Shown: positions 14,916-15,930 of the stretch, piece after piece
Position numbering within the stretch: position 1 is the first letter of the stretch
How the letters are laid out: the number at the start of each line of letters is the position of its first letter
DNA from: JANMZR01 sp031383555
Lineage (GTDB): Bacteria > Bacteroidota > Bacteroidia > Cytophagales > Spirosomataceae
Direction: 5' to 3'
Assembly (NCBI GenBank): GCA_031383555.1
Contig: JANMZR010000025.1
Span: 1 to 15,930 of the forward strand
DNA: 15,930 nt
Notes under the pieces: model-generated
Databases searched by the model: none
The model's input: the letters and a program-made list of their open reading frames with translations, nothing else
Told to the model about the DNA's origin: nothing
Program-made: the position numbers and the translations under genes

Positions 14916-15719
14916 GTGCTTACATTCCCCAACGCAAAAATAAATATCGGTCTTAATATTGTCGAAAAAAGAGTCGACGGATTTCACAATATTGAATCTT
15001 GTTTTTATCCCATAAATTGGGTCGATGTTTTGGAAATATTACCATCCAAAACTACTATTTTTAAAAGCACAGGCATAAAAATTCCTGGTAATTCCGCCTC
15101 CAATTTATGCCTGAAAGCTTATGAATTATTAAAGGCAGATTTTGATTTGCCAACCTTTCATTTTCACCTACATAAAGTGATTCCCATTGGAGCTGGTTTG
15201 GGTGGTGGCTCGGCCGATGGAGCTTTTACTTTAAAACTTTTGAACGAAATAAATGAGTTGGGTTTATCATATGAAAAGCTAGAAAGTTACGCCAAAAAAT
15301 TAGGTTCAGATTGTGCTTTTTTTGTTGAAAATAAACCTAAATATTGTTTCGGAAAAGGTGATGAATTTGAAGAGATAAGTTTAGATTTGAAAAGCAAATT
15401 TATTGTACTCATTAACCCAAATATTCATATATCTACAGCCGAAGCTTACAACGGAATTATCCCAAAAAAACCAATAGAAAATTGTAAAGAAATTATAAAA
15501 TTACCTATCAAAGATTGGAAATATAAATTGAAAAATGACTTCGAAGAAAGCCTATTTCCACATTACCCACTTTTACCCAAATTGAAAAATAAACTCTATG
15601 AATTGGGCGCCCAATATGCAGCGATGACAGGCTCAGGATCAACCGTTTATGGAATATTTGAAAGTGAAATTGATGTAGAAATATTTTCAGACTATTTGGC
15701 TTTTCAGACTAAACTTTAA
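14916..15719 (+). CDS. ispE: 4-diphosphocytidyl-2-C-methyl-D-erythritol kinase IspE
   Basis: IspE phosphorylates CDP-methylerythritol, the fourth step of the non-mevalonate (MEP) pathway to IPP and DMAPP. The 267-residue GHMP kinase shows the N-terminal FPNAKINIGLNI with catalytic Lys8; the ATP-binding glycine loop PIGAGLGGGSAD (90-101); LGSDCAFF with the catalytic Asp132; and the C-terminal MTGSGSTVYGIF (237-248). The loop has GGGSA where most members have GGGSS. The start is GTG at 14916: the frame is closed by a stop at 14889-14891, no ATG or TTG lies between, and GTG gives the conserved family N-terminus exactly. It is divergent from the SGNH lipoprotein gene, with 135 bases between them and no convincing promoter match there. 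Downstream it nearly meets a convergent gene (8 bases), with no terminator. Confidence 0.96.
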   Translation: MLTFPNAKINIGLNIVEKRVDGFHNIESCFYPINWVDVLEILPSKTTIFKSTGIKIPGNSASNLCLKAYELLKADFDLPTFHFHLHKVIPIGAGLGGGSADGAFTLKLLNEINELGLSYEKLESYAKKLGSDCAFFVENKPKYCFGKGDEFEEISLDLKSKFIVLINPNIHISTAEAYNGIIPKKPIENCKEIIKLPIKDWKYKLKNDFEESLFPHYPLLPKLKNKLYELGAQYAAMTGSGSTVYGIFESEIDVEIFSDYLAFQTKL

Positions 15720-15727
15720 TAAAGTTT

Positions 15728-15930
15728 TTAATAATTTTCTATGCTCAATTTTTTATCAGAAATAAACCAATTTGGCTTTTCATTTTTTTCAAAAAATACC
15801 ATTCCAATCTGGTAATCACCTTTTTTAATTGCAATGTCAAAGTAAGTTTTTGCCACCACAAAAAAGGGTTTATTTTCAAATAAATTACCATTAAAAAACA
15901 GATCTTTCTTATTTAGATTGAATAAATTTA
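15728..15930 (-). CDS. Unrecognised protein, C-terminal end only (partial)
   Basis: On the - strand the frame is open from the window edge to a TAA at 15730-15728, about 66 residues. The visible end reads, in part, FFNGNLFENKPFFVV, YFDIAIKKGDYQIGMVFFE, NWFISDKKLSIENY. Alternating polar and hydrophobic residues suggest a beta-rich domain. The segment KKGDYQIGMVFF looks like the closing strands of a beta-sandwich such as occurs at the end of some membrane glycosyltransferases, but I cannot assign a family. It is convergent with ispE, 8 bases between stop codons. Confidence 0.65.
   Translation of the reverse strand, partial: NLFNLNKKDLFFNGNLFENKPFFVVAKTYFDIAIKKGDYQIGMVFFEKNEKPNWFISDKKLSIENY

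Noticed and set aside
1..15930. Mobile elements, CRISPR arrays, phage or defence genes
   Set aside because: No transposase or integrase motifs, terminal inverted repeats with target duplications, or spaced direct repeats were seen; gene content and composition are housekeeping-like throughout.

Overview
The window looks like an ordinary chromosomal stretch of an AT-rich member of the Bacteroidota, probably Cytophagales-like (class-level placement is inference). The evidence is: matches to the Bacteroidota promoter form (TTTG, about 19 bases, TAnnTTTG) upstream of rimP and mntH; A-rich rather than Shine-Dalgarno-rich sequence before start codons; a NusA that ends shortly after its KH domains; a Bacteroidota-style IF2 with a long Lys/Pro/Glu-rich linker; and a SGNH lipoprotein whose signal peptide ends in Cys followed by Asn-Lys-Ser-Asp-Glu. 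No mobile element, CRISPR array, rRNA or tRNA gene was seen, and no island-like change in composition.

Left part (1-5884), all on +: the C-terminal part of prmC (release-factor methyltransferase), then the conserved information-processing operon rimP - nusA - infB. A well-matched promoter precedes rimP. Just downstream of it is a terminator-like hairpin, which suggests attenuation of the operon. The nusA-infB gap holds two strong hairpins. A bidirectional terminator closes infB against the convergent next block.

Middle-left (5882-8709), all on -: a DtxR/MntR-type metal-dependent repressor (mntR), an LptF/LptG-family LPS-export permease that starts with TTG, and an EamA/DMT-family permease. 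mntR is divergent from mntH (Nramp Mn2+ transporter, +). Their 187-bp shared region carries a perfect 20-bp palindrome and a DtxR-box-like inverted repeat overlapping the mntH promoter, the expected arrangement for manganese-responsive repression.

Middle-right (10229-13526): a short leftward reading frame that would be a 73-residue gene with a one-base frameshift; kup (K+ uptake) on +; and, 27 bases later, an NAD-dependent sugar epimerase resembling CDP-paratose 2-epimerase. Right end (13530-15930): a SGNH/GDSL lipoprotein on - (TTG start), divergent from ispE on + (GTG start, isoprenoid precursor synthesis), then the C-terminal end of an unrecognised leftward gene running off the window.

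I do not see a convincing new multi-gene system. The best leads are regulatory (rimP leader, infB leader, mntR/mntH operators), the possible frameshifted small gene upstream of kup, an unusual Ser in the IF2 G4 motif, and a mixed set of metal ligands in MntR.
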